Shown: positions 1-11,706, counted from the stretch's first letter. The stretch is DNA of 64,000 nucleotides from Castor canadensis (GCF_047511655.1 NC_133386.1:177961146-178025145), one strand, 5' to 3'. A program made the numbers and translations. Notes: generated by a model from the letters alone, not told the origin.

Positions 1-962
1 TGATTAATTTTATTACTTTTTTTAATTTTTATTTTTTTATTATTCATATGTGCACACAATGCTTGGGTCATTTCTCCCCCCTGTCCCCACCCCCTCCCTT
101 ACCACCCACTCCACCCCCTCCCTCTCCCCCCGACCCCCTCGATACCTGGCAGAAACTATTTTGCCCTTATCTCTAATTTTGTTGAAGAGAGAGTATAAGC
201 AATAATAAGAAGGAACAAGGGTTTTTGCTAATTGAGATAAGGATAGCTATACAGGGAGTTGACTCACATTAATTTCCTGTCCATGTGTGTTACCTTCTAG
301 GTTAATTCTTTTTGATCTAACCTTTTCTCTAGTTCCTGGTCCCCTTCTCCTATTGGCCTCAGCTGCTTTTAAGGTATCTGCTTTAGTTTCTTTGCGTTGA
401 GGACATCAAATGCTAGCTAATTTTTTAGGTGTCTTACCTATCCTCATATCTCCCTTGTGTGCACTCACTTTTATCTTGTGATCAAAGCTCAATCCCCTTG
501 TTGTGTTTGCCCTTGATATAATGTCTGCATATGATGGAGAACATAGGATTTTGGTTTTTTGGGCCAGGCTAATCTCACTCAGAATGATGTGCTCTAATTC
601 CATCCATTTACCAGTGAATGATAACATTTCATTCTTCTTCATGGCTGCATAAATTTCCATTGTGTATAGATACCACATTTTCTTGATCCATTCGCCATTA
701 GTGGGGCATCTTGGCTGTTTCCATAACTTGGCTATTGTGAATAGTGCTGCAATAAACATGGGTGTGCAGGTGCCTCTGGAGTAACCTGTGTCACAGTCTT
801 TTGAGTATATCCCCAGGAGTGGTATTGCTGGATCAAATGGTAGATCAATGTTTAGCTTTTTAAGTAGCCTCCAAATTTTTTTCCAGAGTGGTTGTACTAG
901 TTTACATTTCTACCAACAGTGTAAGAGGGTTCATTTTTCCCCGCATCCTCGCCAACACCTGT
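1..962 (-). mobile_element. LINE-1 3' portion, young family, antisense, 5'-truncated
   Basis: Read on the minus strand, this is the C-terminal end of L1 ORF2 followed by the L1 3'UTR and an A-rich tail, which appears as the T-rich stretch at about 7-40. The ORF2 part (about 520-962) encodes the conserved end of the protein, including the motifs MFIAALFTIAKLWKQPRCPT and WIKKMWYLYTME. The 3'UTR holds the C-rich tract at 74-142, which is G-rich on the L1 sense strand. The same 3' end recurs near 6.5, 9, 22.2, 28 and 60.3 kb, so the family is recent and multi-copy. The 5' truncation point is near 962. The far target-site duplication would lie outside the window. The open frame at 406-759 is only a remnant of ORF2. 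Confidence 0.92.
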
Positions 963-1937
963 CAACATTGATACTTTGAGAATGTGAGTGTGGTTGATGT
1001 GAGTAGAAAGTTCTCTGTTTCCTTCAATTTTCTCGGTACAGTTAGAAGCAAGGTCAGTGGGAGAATTTTGAAGTAGAAGAGTAAGAGAATGAATTCATTA
1101 AAACTGTATAGTGTGATTGCTAAGCACCCCTCAAATCCTACATTTTTGTTTGTGGTCATCAATTTAAATGGAATTCATCAGTATAATCAAGTGTTTGTTC
1201 CAGGCACAATCAATAGTAGGACATAGGCACTAAGCAGGTAAAGATCTGAACTTAACCAGTATGTATTTTATGAAAGAATATTAATAATAAATGAGAGAGA
1301 GGCAAGGGAACTTAAGATAAGTACAAAGAGAAAACAAATATAATGATTAACCATTGAACTCAAGCTGTATTAAAAAAAAAAGAGAGAGAAGCAGAGAGAA
1401 TATAACAGGCTTAAAAGACAGTGAAAATTTGGTAGAATCAAAGAATAGAAATCCCAGTAGGCTCTGATGATTATTTAAATCACAATAATAAAGGGATTGA
1501 TCTGTAAAAGAAAGAAGATGATTGTCATTTGGTGGTTCACATACAGTTGAAATGAAAGAAATGTTGCAATTGACTTAGGATACGAGCTAAGGTGCCACAA
1601 AGACCCACATCTTTAGACCAGAGAAGCTCAAGAAATGAGGCTAAAAAAGAATTGGAAGAGTTGTTTTCACAAAAATTGAAATTGCCAAAGATTAAGAGCA
1701 ATTATTATATTAGAAAGAGTAACATTGAACCAAGAGCTAAAAAATCACTTTTATATCAAGGAAAATAACTCAAAGATCGGTATGTGTGAACAGTAGTAAG
1801 GAGTGATAAACAGATAAAACAATATGATGACACGAGATTTAAAGCTATGTTTTTAGGGGAAGATCTGGAAAGAAAAAGGCTAGACATGAGAGGATTACAA
1901 GGGAAGCAATGTTGTTAGGGCACAGCCAACTATCCTT
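963..1937. other. Unassigned AT-rich sequence
   Basis: No coding potential or repeat family that I recognise. A short A-run followed by GA repeats lies at about 1371-1388. The remainder looks like ordinary non-coding, single-copy or very old repeat-derived DNA. Confidence 0.5.
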
Positions 1938-2065
1938 TAGAACAAGATAAAGGGGCTGGTGGAATGGCTGAAGTGGTACAGTGCTTGCTTGGCAAGTGTG
2001 AGGTCCTGAGTTCAAACCCCAGTACCACCAAAAAAATAAAATAAAATAAATAGAACAAGTTAAAG
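1938..2065 (+). mobile_element. ID-like tRNA-derived SINE with target-site duplication
   Basis: A short SINE of roughly 97 bp (1953-2050) starts GGGGCTGGTGGAATGGCT. It carries a tRNA-type A-box region and a B box (GAGTTCAAACCCC), then CAGTACCACC and an A-rich tail of AAATA units. It is flanked by 15-bp direct repeats with one mismatch (1938-1952 and 2051-2065), the signature of L1-mediated insertion. The body resembles rodent ID / tRNA-Ala-derived elements. The same unit forms the 3' module of the larger composite SINEs elsewhere in this window. It would be transcribed by RNA polymerase III from its internal promoter, if at all. Confidence 0.85.
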
Positions 2066-2461
2066 GACCACTCAGATAAAAATCTGGGGATATTGGGAAT
2101 TTTGCTGATGACAGACTATTAATTCTGAGGGCACATTGGAAAACTTTCAAAAATTAGAATTTTAAGGACAATCAAGAAGGTAAGAAGTTTATGGAGATGG
2201 AAAGTGTTGGAGACAAAGGCTGAGACTGGATCATCTTAATAGGTATTATAAGAGAACAGAATTATACCTGTCTTCTTGTATAAAGGGTTTGTGGTGGATG
2301 TTTAAGATAGGACAGCCTTTATAATTCTAAGGAGTGTTTATCTTTTAGATATTCTTCCCAGTGCTAGCAAATCTAAGATTGTAGGGTACCAAATCCTCTT
2401 TTCATTCCATCTTGAATTCCAGTTACTGAGAGGTCAGAGGGCGTAGGACCTAGAAACCATC
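2066..2461. other. Unassigned spacer before the L1 insertion
   Basis: Nothing recognised. The last ten bases (2452-2461, AGAAACCATC) are the left copy of the target-site duplication of the L1 that follows. Confidence 0.5.
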
Positions 2462-5400
2462 AAGTTAGGAGACTCATCTCACTGACAGAAATAAGCATAT
2501 GCTTAGGATGAAAGGCTGGAAGAAGATTTACCAAGCCAATGGCCCCCGAAAACAAGCAGGAGTAGCAATACTTATCTCTGACAAAGTAGACTTCAAACCT
2601 ACACTGATCAAACGAGATAAAGAAGGACATTCCATACTAATAAAAGGGGAAATAGACCAAAAGGAAATAATAATCATCAATCTGTACGCACCCAATGTCA
2701 ACGCACCCAGTTTCATCAAACATACCCTGAAAGACCTAAAAGCATATATAAACGCCAACACAGTGGTTGTGGGAGACTTTAACACCCCATTATCATCAAT
2801 AGATAGGTCATCCAAACAAAAACTCAATAAAGAAATCCAAGATCTAAAATATGCAATAGATCAAGTGGACCTAGTAGATGTCTACAGAACATTTCATCCA
2901 ACCTCTACACAATATACATTCTTCTCAGCAGCCCATGGAACCTTCTCCAAAATAGATCATATCCTAGGGCACAAAGCATGCTTCAGGAAATATAAGAAAA
3001 TAGAAATAATACCATGCATACTATCTGACCACAATGCAGTAAAAGTAGAACTCAACAACAAAAGTAAAGACAAAAAACATGCAAACAGCTGGAAACTAAA
3101 TAACTCATTACTTAATGAAGAGTGGATCATTGATGCAATAAAAGAGGAAATTAAAAAGTTCCTGGAAGTCAATGAAAATGAAAACACAACCTACCGGAAC
3201 CTATGGGACACAGCTAAGGCAGTCTTGAGAGGAAAGTTTATAGCCATGAGTGCATATATTAAAAAGATTGAAAGATCCCAAATCAATGACCTAATGATAC
3301 ATCTCAAACTCCTAGAAAAACAAGAACAAGCAAATCCCAAAACAAATAGAAGGAGAGAAATAATAAAAATAAGAGCTGAAATCAACGAAATAGAAACCAA
3401 AAAAACCATACAAAGAATTAATGAAACAAAAAGTTGGTTCTTTGAAAAAATAAACAAGATCAATAGACCCCTGGCAAACCTGACTAAAATGAGGAGAGAA
3501 AAAACCCAAATTAGTACAATTAGGAATGCAAAAGGGGAGATAACAACAAACACCATGGAAGTCCAGGAAATCATCAGAGACTACTTTGAGAACCTATATT
3601 CAAATAAATTTGAAAATCTTAAAGAAATGGACAGATTTCTAGATACATATGATCATCCAAAACTGAACCAAGAGGAAATTAATCACCTGAATAGACCTAT
3701 AACACAAAATGAAATTGAAGCAGCAATCAAGAGTCTCCCCAAAAAGAAAAGTCCAGGACCTGATGGATTCTCTGCTGAATTCTATCAGACCTTTAAAGAA
3801 GAACTGATACCAACCCTCCTTAAACTGTTCCATGAAATAGAAAGGGAAGGAAAACTGCCAAACACATTTCATGAAGCCAGTATTACACTTATCCCAAAAC
3901 CAGGCAAAGACACCTCCAAAAAGGAGAACTACAGGCCAATCTCCTTAATGAACATTGATGCAAAAATCCTCAACAAAATAATGGCAAACCGAATTCAGCA
4001 ACACATCAAAAAGATTATTCACCACGACCAAGTAGGCTTCATCCCAGGGATGCAGGGGTGGTTCAACATACGAAAATCAATAAACGTAATAAACCACATT
4101 AACAGAAGCAAAGACAAAAACCACTTGATCATCTCAATAGATGCAGAAAAAGCCTTTGATAAGATCCAACATCATTTCATGATAAAAGCTCTAAGAAAAC
4201 TAGGAATAGAAGGAAAGTTCCTCAACATTATAAAAGCTATATATGACAAACCTACAGCCAGCATTATACTTAAAATCAGGAACCAGACAAGGATGCCCAC
4301 TATCTCCACTTCTATTCAACATAGTACTGGAATTCCTACCCAGAGCAATTAGGCAAGAAGAAGGAATAAAAGGAATACAAATAGGTAAAGAAACTGTGAA
4401 AATATCCCTATTTGCAGACGACATGATCCTATACCTTAAAGACCCAAAAAACTCTACTCAGAAGCTTCTAGACATCATCAATAGCTATAGCAAGGTAGCA
4501 GGATATAAAATCAACATAGAAAAATCATTAGCATTTCTATACACTAATAATGAACAAACTGAAAAAGAATATATGAAAACAATTCCATTTACAATAGCCT
4601 CAAAAAAAATCAAATACCTAGGTGTAAACCTAACAAAAGATGTGAAAGACCTCTACAAGGAAAACTATTCACTTCTGAAGAAAGAGATTGAGGAAGACTA
4701 TAGAAAGTGGAGAGATCTCCCATGCTCATGGATTGGTAGAATCAACAGTAAAAATGTTGATACTCCCCAAAGTAATCTACATGTTTAATGCAATTCCCAT
4801 CAAAATTCCAATGACATTCATTAAAGAGATTGAAAAATCTACTGTTAAATTTATATGGAAACACAAGAGGCCACGAATAGCCAAGGCAATACTCAGTCAA
4901 AAGAACAATGCAGGAGGTATCACAATACCTGACTTCAAACTATATTACAAAGCAATAACAATAAAAACAGCATGGTACTGGCACAAAAACAGACATGAAG
5001 ACCAGTGGAACAGAATAGAAGATCCAGATATGAAGCCACACAACTTATCTTTGACAAAGGAGCTAAAAATATACGATGGAGAAATAGCAGCCTCTTCAAC
5101 AAAAACTGCTGGGAAAACTGGTTAGCAGTCTGCAAAAAACTGAAACTAGATCCATGTATCACCCTATACCAAGATTAACTCAAAATGGATCAAGGGTCTT
5201 AATATCAGACCCCAAACTCTTAAGTTGATACAAGAAAGAGTAGGAAATACTCTGGAGTTAGTAGGTATAGGTAAGAATTTTCTCAGTGAAACCCCAGCAG
5301 CACAGCAAATAAGAGATAGCATAGATAAATGGGACCTCATAAAGCTAAAAAGCTTCTGTTCATCAAAAGAAATGGTCTCTAAACTGAAGAGAACACCCAC

Positions 5401-6621
5401 AGAGTGGGAGAAAATATTTGCCAACTATACATCAGACAAAGGACTGATAACCAGAATATATAGGGAACTTAAAAAACTAAATTCTCCCAAAACTAATGAA
5501 CCAATAAAGAAATGGGCACGTGAACTAAACAGAACTTTCTCAAAAGAAGAAATTCAAATGGCCAGAAAACACATGAAAAAATGCTCACCATCTCTAGCAA
5601 TAAAGGAAATGCAAATTAAAACCACGCTAAAATTCTACCTCACCCCTGTTAGAATAGCCATCATCAGCAACACCACCAACAACAGGTGTTGGCGAGGATG
5701 CGGGGAAAAATGAACCCTCTTACACTGTTGGTGGGAATGTAGACTAGTACAACCACTCTGGAAAAAAATTTGGAGGCTGCTTAAAAAGCTGGACATCGAT
5801 CTACCATTTGATCCAGCAATACCACTCTTGGGGATATACCCAAAAGACTGTGACACAGGTTACTCCAGAGGCACCTGCACACCCATGTTTATTGCGGCAC
5901 TATTCACAATAGCCAAGTTATGGAAACAGCCAAGATGTCCCACCACTGATGAATGGATTAAGAAAATGTGGTACCTATACACAATGGAATTTTATGCAGC
6001 CATGAAGAAGAACGAAATGTTATCATTCACCGGTAAATGGATGGAATTGGAGAACATCATTCTGAGTGAGGTTAGCCTGGCTCAAAAAACCAAAAATCAT
6101 ATGTTCTCCCTCATATGTGGACATTAGATCAAGGGCAAACACAACAAGGGGATTGGACTATGAGCACATGATAAAAGCGACAGCACACAAGGGAGGGATG
6201 AGGATAGGTAAGACACCTAAAAAACTAGCTAGCATTTGTTCCCCTAACGCAGAGAAACTAAAGCAGATACCTTAAAGCAACTGAGGCCAATAGGAAAAGG
6301 GGAACAGGTACTAGAGAAAAGGTTAGATCAAAAAGAATTAACCTAGAAGGTAACATCCACGCACAGGAAATCAATGTGAGTCAATGCCCTGTATAGCTAT
6401 CCTTATCTCAACCAGCAAAAACTCTTGTTCCTTCCTATTATTGCTTATACTCTCTCTACAACAAAATTAGAAATAAGGGCAAAATAGTTTCTGCTGGGTA
6501 TTGGGGGGGAGAGGGAGGTGGCGGAGTGGGTGGTAAGGGAGGGGGTGGGGGCAGTGGGGAGAAATGAACCAATCCTTGTATGCACAAATGAATAATAAAA
6601 GAAAAATGAAAAAAAAAAAAA
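2462..6621 (+). mobile_element. LINE-1, 4.2 kb, 5'-truncated, sense orientation (copy A)
   Basis: This is a retrotransposed L1 bounded by a perfect 10-bp target-site duplication (2452-2461 and 6622-6631). The element starts inside the ORF2 endonuclease domain, so the 5'UTR, ORF1 and about the first 50 residues of ORF2 are absent. It then runs through endonuclease, reverse transcriptase, C-terminal domain and 3'UTR. The 3'UTR (6127-6607) contains a G-rich tract at 6495-6559 and an AATAAA signal at about 6594, and ends in a poly(A) run. The copy is dead: ORF2 is broken by several indels and a nonsense codon (see the pseudogene entry). High similarity to copy B at 8838-11706 indicates a recent source family. 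Confidence 0.95.
2469..6126 (+). pseudogene. L1 ORF2 (endonuclease-reverse transcriptase) remnant, copy A
   Basis: The longest open stretch is 2499-4352 (617 codons), and the frame is open from 2469. It contains the APE-type endonuclease (GDFNTPL near residue 90, SDHNAVK near 175) and the first RT motifs ([33 protein letters not shown]). Near 4274 a 29-bp deletion relative to copy B shifts the frame. RT continues at about 4275-4788 with [13 protein letters not shown] and the catalytic FADD. A 2-bp deletion near 4747 shifts again, a 10-bp deletion near 5043 shifts again, and a further frameshift near 5167 is shared with copy B. The C-terminal Cys-rich region (NNRCWRGCG) meets a TGA at 5711-5713 and continues in frame to the normal stop at 6125-6127. 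Intact L1 ORF2 is about 1,275-1,280 residues. This is not a host gene. Confidence 0.93.
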
Positions 6622-6631
6622 AGAAACCATC

Positions 6632-7016
6632 TGTGAAGAAATAAGAGGGTAACTACAGATGACGTGTGAGTAAGAAGAGTGTGTGTGCTAGTGTGTATTT
6701 GTGTGTGTGTGTCCTACATGGTGAATTTGTGTAGGGGTTCACTGAAATGGGAAAGCAGGAAATGTATTTCTGAGGTTATAAGAACTTGAGTGAAGTTCAA
6801 GACTGAAGTTGAAGAACAAGACTAACAGCTAGCAGTTTTCAAAATTTCTTGCCTGATGTAGCTGAGAATAATGAATCTCCTCTCCAAACCTACTCTTGCC
6901 TTCTGTGCTCCACAAAGCCTCCTGGGACACATTGAATATATAGATAGCCATGGCTATTGTTCAGGTGAATCCCTTTCATCTTCCTTCTCACTTAGAAAGT
7001 ATGTGTGAGAATAGCC
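6632..7016. other. Unassigned spacer with a short (TG)n run
   Basis: A TG-rich microsatellite lies at about 6678-6711. The remainder is not recognised. Confidence 0.5.
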
Positions 7017-7032
7017 TTCTAGCATGGTTAAT

Positions 7033-8494
7033 TTTTTTTATTGTTTATTCATTTATTCATATGTGTGTACATTGTTTGGGCCATTTCTCTCTCCTTTCTG
7101 CTGCCCTCACCTTCCCTCCCCCACCCTCCTTGCTTCCAGGCAGAACCTATTCTGCCCTCTTCTCCAAGTTTGTTGAAGAGAAGACATAAGTGATAATAAG
7201 AAAGACATAGAATTTTTGCTAGTTTGAGATGACGATAACTATACAGAGAGATTCCTAGCATTGCTTCCGTGCCCATGTATATTACAACACAAATTGGTTC
7301 ATCTCTGCCAGACCTGTTCACTACTTCACGGTCACTTTTTCATAGTGACCTCTGTCAGTTTAAGATTAGTTTATTTGCTCCTGCACAGTGAGCACATCAA
7401 ACACTTTCAAGCTTTGGGTTTCCTTCCTTTCCCTATTCCTCCTGTATGCTTTCTCCCCTTAGCATGTGACCCATGTCCAATAACATTACTGCATTTATTT
7501 TAGGTCTATAATCCACATATTAGGGAGAACATATGATTTCTGGTCTTCTGAGCCTGGCTAACTTCGCTTAAGATGATGTTCTCCGGTTCCATCCATTTAC
7601 TTGAGAATGACAAAATCTCATTCTTCGTTGTGGCTGAGTAAAATTCCATTGAGTATAAATACCACATTTTCTTAATCTATTCATTGGTAATGGGGCATCT
7701 TGGCTGTTTCCATAACTTGACTATTGTGAATAGTACTTAAATAAACATGGGTGTTCAGGAGCCTTTGGGTTAACCTGAGTCACATTCCTTTGGGTATATC
7801 CCTAGGAGGGATATTGCTGGATCATATGCAGATCTTTGTTTAGTCTTTTTAAGAAGCCTGCATGTTGTTTTCCAAAGTGGTTGTACTAGCTTACATTACC
7901 ACCAGCAGAGTATGAGGGTTCCTTTTTCACAGCATCCTTGCCAATATTTGTTGGTGGTATTTTTGATAATAACTATTTTAACAGGAGTGAGGTGGAATCT
8001 TAGTGTGGTTTTGATTTGCATTTCCTTTATGGCCAAGGACGGTGAGCATTTTTTCATGTGTTTTTTGGATATTTGTATTTCTTCCTTTGAAAATGTTCTG
8101 TTTAGTTCAGTTGCCCATTCTTTATTGGTTCACTGATTTTGAGGGAGTTTAGTTTTTTGAGCTCCCTGTATATTCTGGTTATCAGTCCTTTATCTAATGT
8201 ATAGCCAGTGATTATTCTCTCCCACTCTGTGGGTGGTCTCTTCAGTTTAGAGACTATTTCTTTTGTTGTGCAGAAGCCCTTTTAATTTCATATAGTCCTA
8301 CTTGTCCATCCTTTCTCTTAGTTGCTGAGCTGCTGTGGTTCTATTGAGGAACTCCTTGCCTATACCTATTTCTTCCAGAGTATTCCCTGCTCTTTCTCGT
8401 ACTAACTTCAGAGTTTTAGGTCTGATATTAAGGTCCTGAATCCACTTTGAGTTGATACTAGTACAGGGTAATAGACATGGACCTAGTTTCAGTT
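7033..8494 (-). mobile_element. Older LINE-1 fragment, antisense, 5'-truncated, with 16-bp target-site duplication
   Basis: Read on the minus strand this is the ORF2 C-terminal half followed by an L1 3'UTR and A-rich end. It is bounded by an exact 16-bp direct repeat (7017-7032 and 8495-8510, TTCTAGCATGGTTAAT). The ORF2 part is broken by many stops and indels. Its 3'UTR differs from the young family: the C-rich stretch is shorter and interrupted. The copy is therefore older than copies A and B. The antisense remnant keeps the region upstream of the Cys-rich domain at about 8140-8490 and the C-terminal domain at about 7540-8130. Confidence 0.9.
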
Positions 8495-8510
8495 TTCTAG
8501 CATGGTTAAT

Positions 8511-8837
8511 ATTTATTTTCTCTCTGTGTGACCTCTATCCACTTACCAAATCATTAGCATATTCTAGATGCTGAAAAATATTAAAATTACTTTTTTTTCT
8601 TTTTGAGTTTAGGAGTTATTTATTTATTTATTTTTATTTTATTTTACATCGAACAATTGATGTTTTATTTTCATATCAACTTAAGATTTTTAATGTTTTT
8701 TTAAATACAAAATTGGGAATTAGATCCACTAAAAATAAGTATACATAAGAAGGTATTTAAGATAATCCGTGCAGCCTTTCATTCCTGTCTTTGAACACTA
8801 TCTTTTGAAGATGAATACTCTGACCCCTTCCCAAACA
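8511..8837. repeat. AT-rich spacer with (TTTA)n-like low complexity
   Basis: T-rich and TTTA-type simple sequence lies at about 8588-8645. The remaining bases up to the T-run of the next L1 are not recognised. Confidence 0.5.
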
Positions 8838-9448
8838 TTTTCTTTTTTTTTCCTTTTATTATTCATATGTGCATACAAGACTTGGCTCATTTCACCCCTC
8901 TGCCTGCAACCCCTCCCTTACCACCCACTCCGTCCCCTCCCTCTCCCCCCCACCCCCTCAATACCCAGCAGAAACTATTTTGCCCTTATTTCTAATTTTG
9001 TTGAAGAGAGAGTATAAGCAATAATAGGAAGGAACAAGGGTTTTTGCTGGTTAACATAAGGATAGCTATACAGGGCATTGACTCACATTGATTTCCTGTG
9101 CATGTGTGTTACCTTCTAGGTTAATTCTTTTTGATCTAACCTTTTCTCTAGTACCTGTTCCCCTTTTCCTATTGGCCTCAGTTGCTTTAAGGTATCTGCT
9201 TTAGTTTCTCTGCATTAAGGGCAACAAATGCTATCTAGTTTTTTAGGTGTTTTACCTATCCTCACCCCTCCCTTGTGTGCTCTCGCTTTTATCATGTGCT
9301 CAATAGTCCAATCCCATTGTTGTGTTTGCCCTTGATCTAATGTCCACATATGAGGGAGAACATATGATTTTTGGTCTTTTGGGCCAGGCTAACCTCACTC
9401 AGAATGATGTTCTCCAATTCCATCCATTTACCAGCGAATGATAACATT

Positions 9449-10322
9449 TCATTCTTCTTCATGGCTGCATAAAATTCCATTTGTGTATAGATGCCACATT
9501 TTCTTAATCCATTTGTCAGTGGTGGGGCATCTTGGCTGTTTCCATAACTTGGCTATTGTGAATAGTGCCGCAATAAACATGGGTGTGCAGGTGCCTCTGG
9601 AGTAACCTGTGTCACAGTCTTTTGGGTATATCGCCAAGAGTGGTATTGCTGGATCAAATGGTAGATTGATGTCTAGCTTTTTAAGTAGCCTCCAAATTTT
9701 TTTCCAGAATGGCTGTACTAGTTTACATTCCCACCAACAGTGTAAGAGGGTTCCTTTTTCCGCACATCCTCGCCAACACCTGTTGTTGGTGGTGTTGCTG
9801 ATGATGGCTGTTCTAACAGGGGTGAGGCGGAATCTTAGCATGGTTTTAATTTGCATTTCCTTTATTTCTAGAGATGGTGAGCATTTTTTCATGTGTTTTT
9901 TGGCCATTTGAATTTCTTCTTTTGAGAAAGTTCTGTTTAGTTCATGTTCCCATTTCTTTATTGGTTCATTAGTTTTGGGAGAATTTAGTTTTTTAAGTTC
10001 CCTATATATTCTGGTTATCAGTCCTTTGTCTGATGTATAGTTGGCAAATATTTTCTCCCACTCTGTGGGTGTTCTCTTCAGTTTAGAGACCATTTCTTTT
10101 GATGAACAGAAGCTTTTTAGCTTTATGAGGTCCCATTTATCTATGCTATCTCTTATTTGCTGTGCTGCTGGGGTTTCATTGAGAAAATTCTTACCTATAC
10201 CTACTAACTCCAGAGTATTTCCTACTCTTTCTTGTATCAACTTAAGAGTTTGGGGTCTGATATTAAGACCCTTGATCCATTTTGAGTTAATCTTGGTATA
10301 GGGTGATACATGGATCTAGTTT
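9449..10322 (-). pseudogene. L1 ORF2 C-terminal part, copy B, antisense segment
   Basis: Open on the minus strand from 10240 to 9449 (263 codons). It has the Cys-rich region (NNRCWRGCAEKGTLLHCWWE) and the terminal MFIAALFTIAKLWKQPRCPT motif. It ends early because a one-base insertion near 9481 replaces the usual MWYLYTMEFYAAMKK ending. Upstream, near 10283, the same frameshift is present as in copy A at about 5167. The part of ORF2 before it lies in the inverted segment to the right. Confidence 0.88.
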
Positions 10323-10522
10323 CAGTTTTTTGCAGACTGCTAACCAGTTTTCCCAGCAGTTTTTGTTGAAGAGGCTGCTATTTCTCCATCGTATATTTTT
10401 AGCTCCTTTGTCAAAGACAAGTTGGTTATAGTTGTGTGGCTTCATATCTGGGTCCTCTATTCTGTTCCACTGGTCTTCATGTCTGTTTTTGTGCCAGTAC
10501 TATGCTGTTTTTATTGTTACTG

Positions 10523-11706
10523 CATGAAATAGAAAGGGAAGGAAAACTGCCAAACACATATCATGAAGCCAGTATTACACTTATCCCAAAACCAGGCAAA
10601 GACATCTCCAAAAAGGAGAACTATAGGCCAATCTCCTTAATGAACACTGATGCAAAAATCCTCAACAAAATAATGGCAAACTGAATTCAGCAACACATCA
10701 AAAAGATCATTCACCATGACCAAGTATGCTTCATCCCAGGAATGCAGAGGTGGTTCAACATATGAAAATCAATAAATGTAATAAACCACATTAACAGAAG
10801 CAAAGACAAAAACCACTTGATTATCTCAATAGATGCAGAAAAAGCCTTTGATAAGATCCAACATCATTTCATGATAAAAGCTCTAAAAAAACTAGGAATA
10901 GAAGGAAAGTTCCTCAACATTATAAAAGCTATATATGACAAACCTACAGCCAGCATTATACTTAATGGAGAAAAACTGAAACCATTCCCTCTAAAATCAG
11001 GAACCAGACAAGGATGCCCACTATCTCCACTCCTATTCAACATAGTACTGGAATTCCTAGCCAGAGCAATTAGGCAAGAAGAAGGAATAAAAGGAATACA
11101 AATAGGTAAAGAAACTGTGAAAATATCCCTATTTGCAGACGACATGATCCTATACCTTAAAGACCCAAAAAACTCTACTCAGAAGCTTCTAGACATCATC
11201 AATAGCTATAGCAAGGTAGCAGGATATAAAATCAACATAGAAAAATCATTAGCATTTCTATACACTAACAATGAGCAAACTGAAAAAGAATGTATGAAAA
11301 CAATTCCATTTACAATAGCCTCAAAAAAAATCAAATACCTAGGTGTAAACCTAACAAGAGATGTGAAAGAGCTCTACAAGGAAAACTATACACTTCTGAA
11401 GAAAGAGATTGAGGAAGACTATAGAAAGTGGAGAGATCTCCCATGCTCATGGATTGGTAGAATCAACATAGTAAAAATGTCGATACTCCCCAAAGTAATC
11501 TACATGTTTAATGCAATTCCCATCAAAATTCCAATGACATTCATTAAAGAGATTTGAAAATCTACTGTTAAATTTATATGGAAACACAAGAGGCCACGAA
11601 TAGCTAAGGCAATACTCAATCAAAAGAACTATGCAGGAGGTATCACAATACCTGACTTCAAACTATATTACAAAGCAATAACAATAAAAAGAGCATGGTA
11701 CTGGCA
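10523..11706 (+). pseudogene. L1 ORF2 reverse transcriptase segment, copy B, inverted 5' piece
   Basis: The sense-strand RT domain begins at [12 protein letters not shown]. It is open at 10817-11557 (246 codons) and contains [26 protein letters not shown] and the catalytic FADD, with no indels across the stretch that is deleted in copy A. Two TGA codons at about 10681 and 10762 replace arginine CGA codons, consistent with CpG decay. A further TGA lies at 11555-11557. The segment ends abruptly at 11706, where flanking DNA begins. Confidence 0.9.

Larger units (their letters stand above)
8838..11706 (-). mobile_element. Twin-primed LINE-1 with inverted 5' segment (copy B)
   Basis: One L1 insertion in two opposed pieces. 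8838-10522 is the 3' part in antisense (T-run, C-rich 3'UTR, ORF2 C-terminus). 10523-11706 is the 5' part in sense (RT region). By alignment to copy A, the sense piece covers bases matching about 3831-4986, and the antisense piece starts at the equivalent of about 4952. About 35 bp (…ACAGCATGGTACTGGCA…) are therefore present on both sides of the junction. This arrangement is the known product of twin priming during target-primed reverse transcription. I could not identify a convincing target-site duplication: left flank CCAAACATTTTCT and right flank TAAAATTTCT are only loosely similar. Confidence 0.9.

Noticed and set aside
1953..2030. A tRNA gene, because of the A- and B-box-like sequence
   Set aside because: No cloverleaf can be completed and an A-tail and flanking duplication are present; it is an ID-like SINE. 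The same applies to the other ID-like units.
2499..5713. Long open frames (617, 181, 145 and 162 codons) as a possible host gene
   Set aside because: All are consecutive pieces of L1 ORF2, inside an element with target-site duplication and poly(A) tail, and broken by frameshifts and a stop.
10817..11557. 246-codon reverse transcriptase as a domesticated gene or new RT system
   Set aside because: Collinear with L1 ORF2 of copy A, cut at both ends by the inversion junction and the insertion boundary, with upstream TGA codons. No start, promoter or partner genes.
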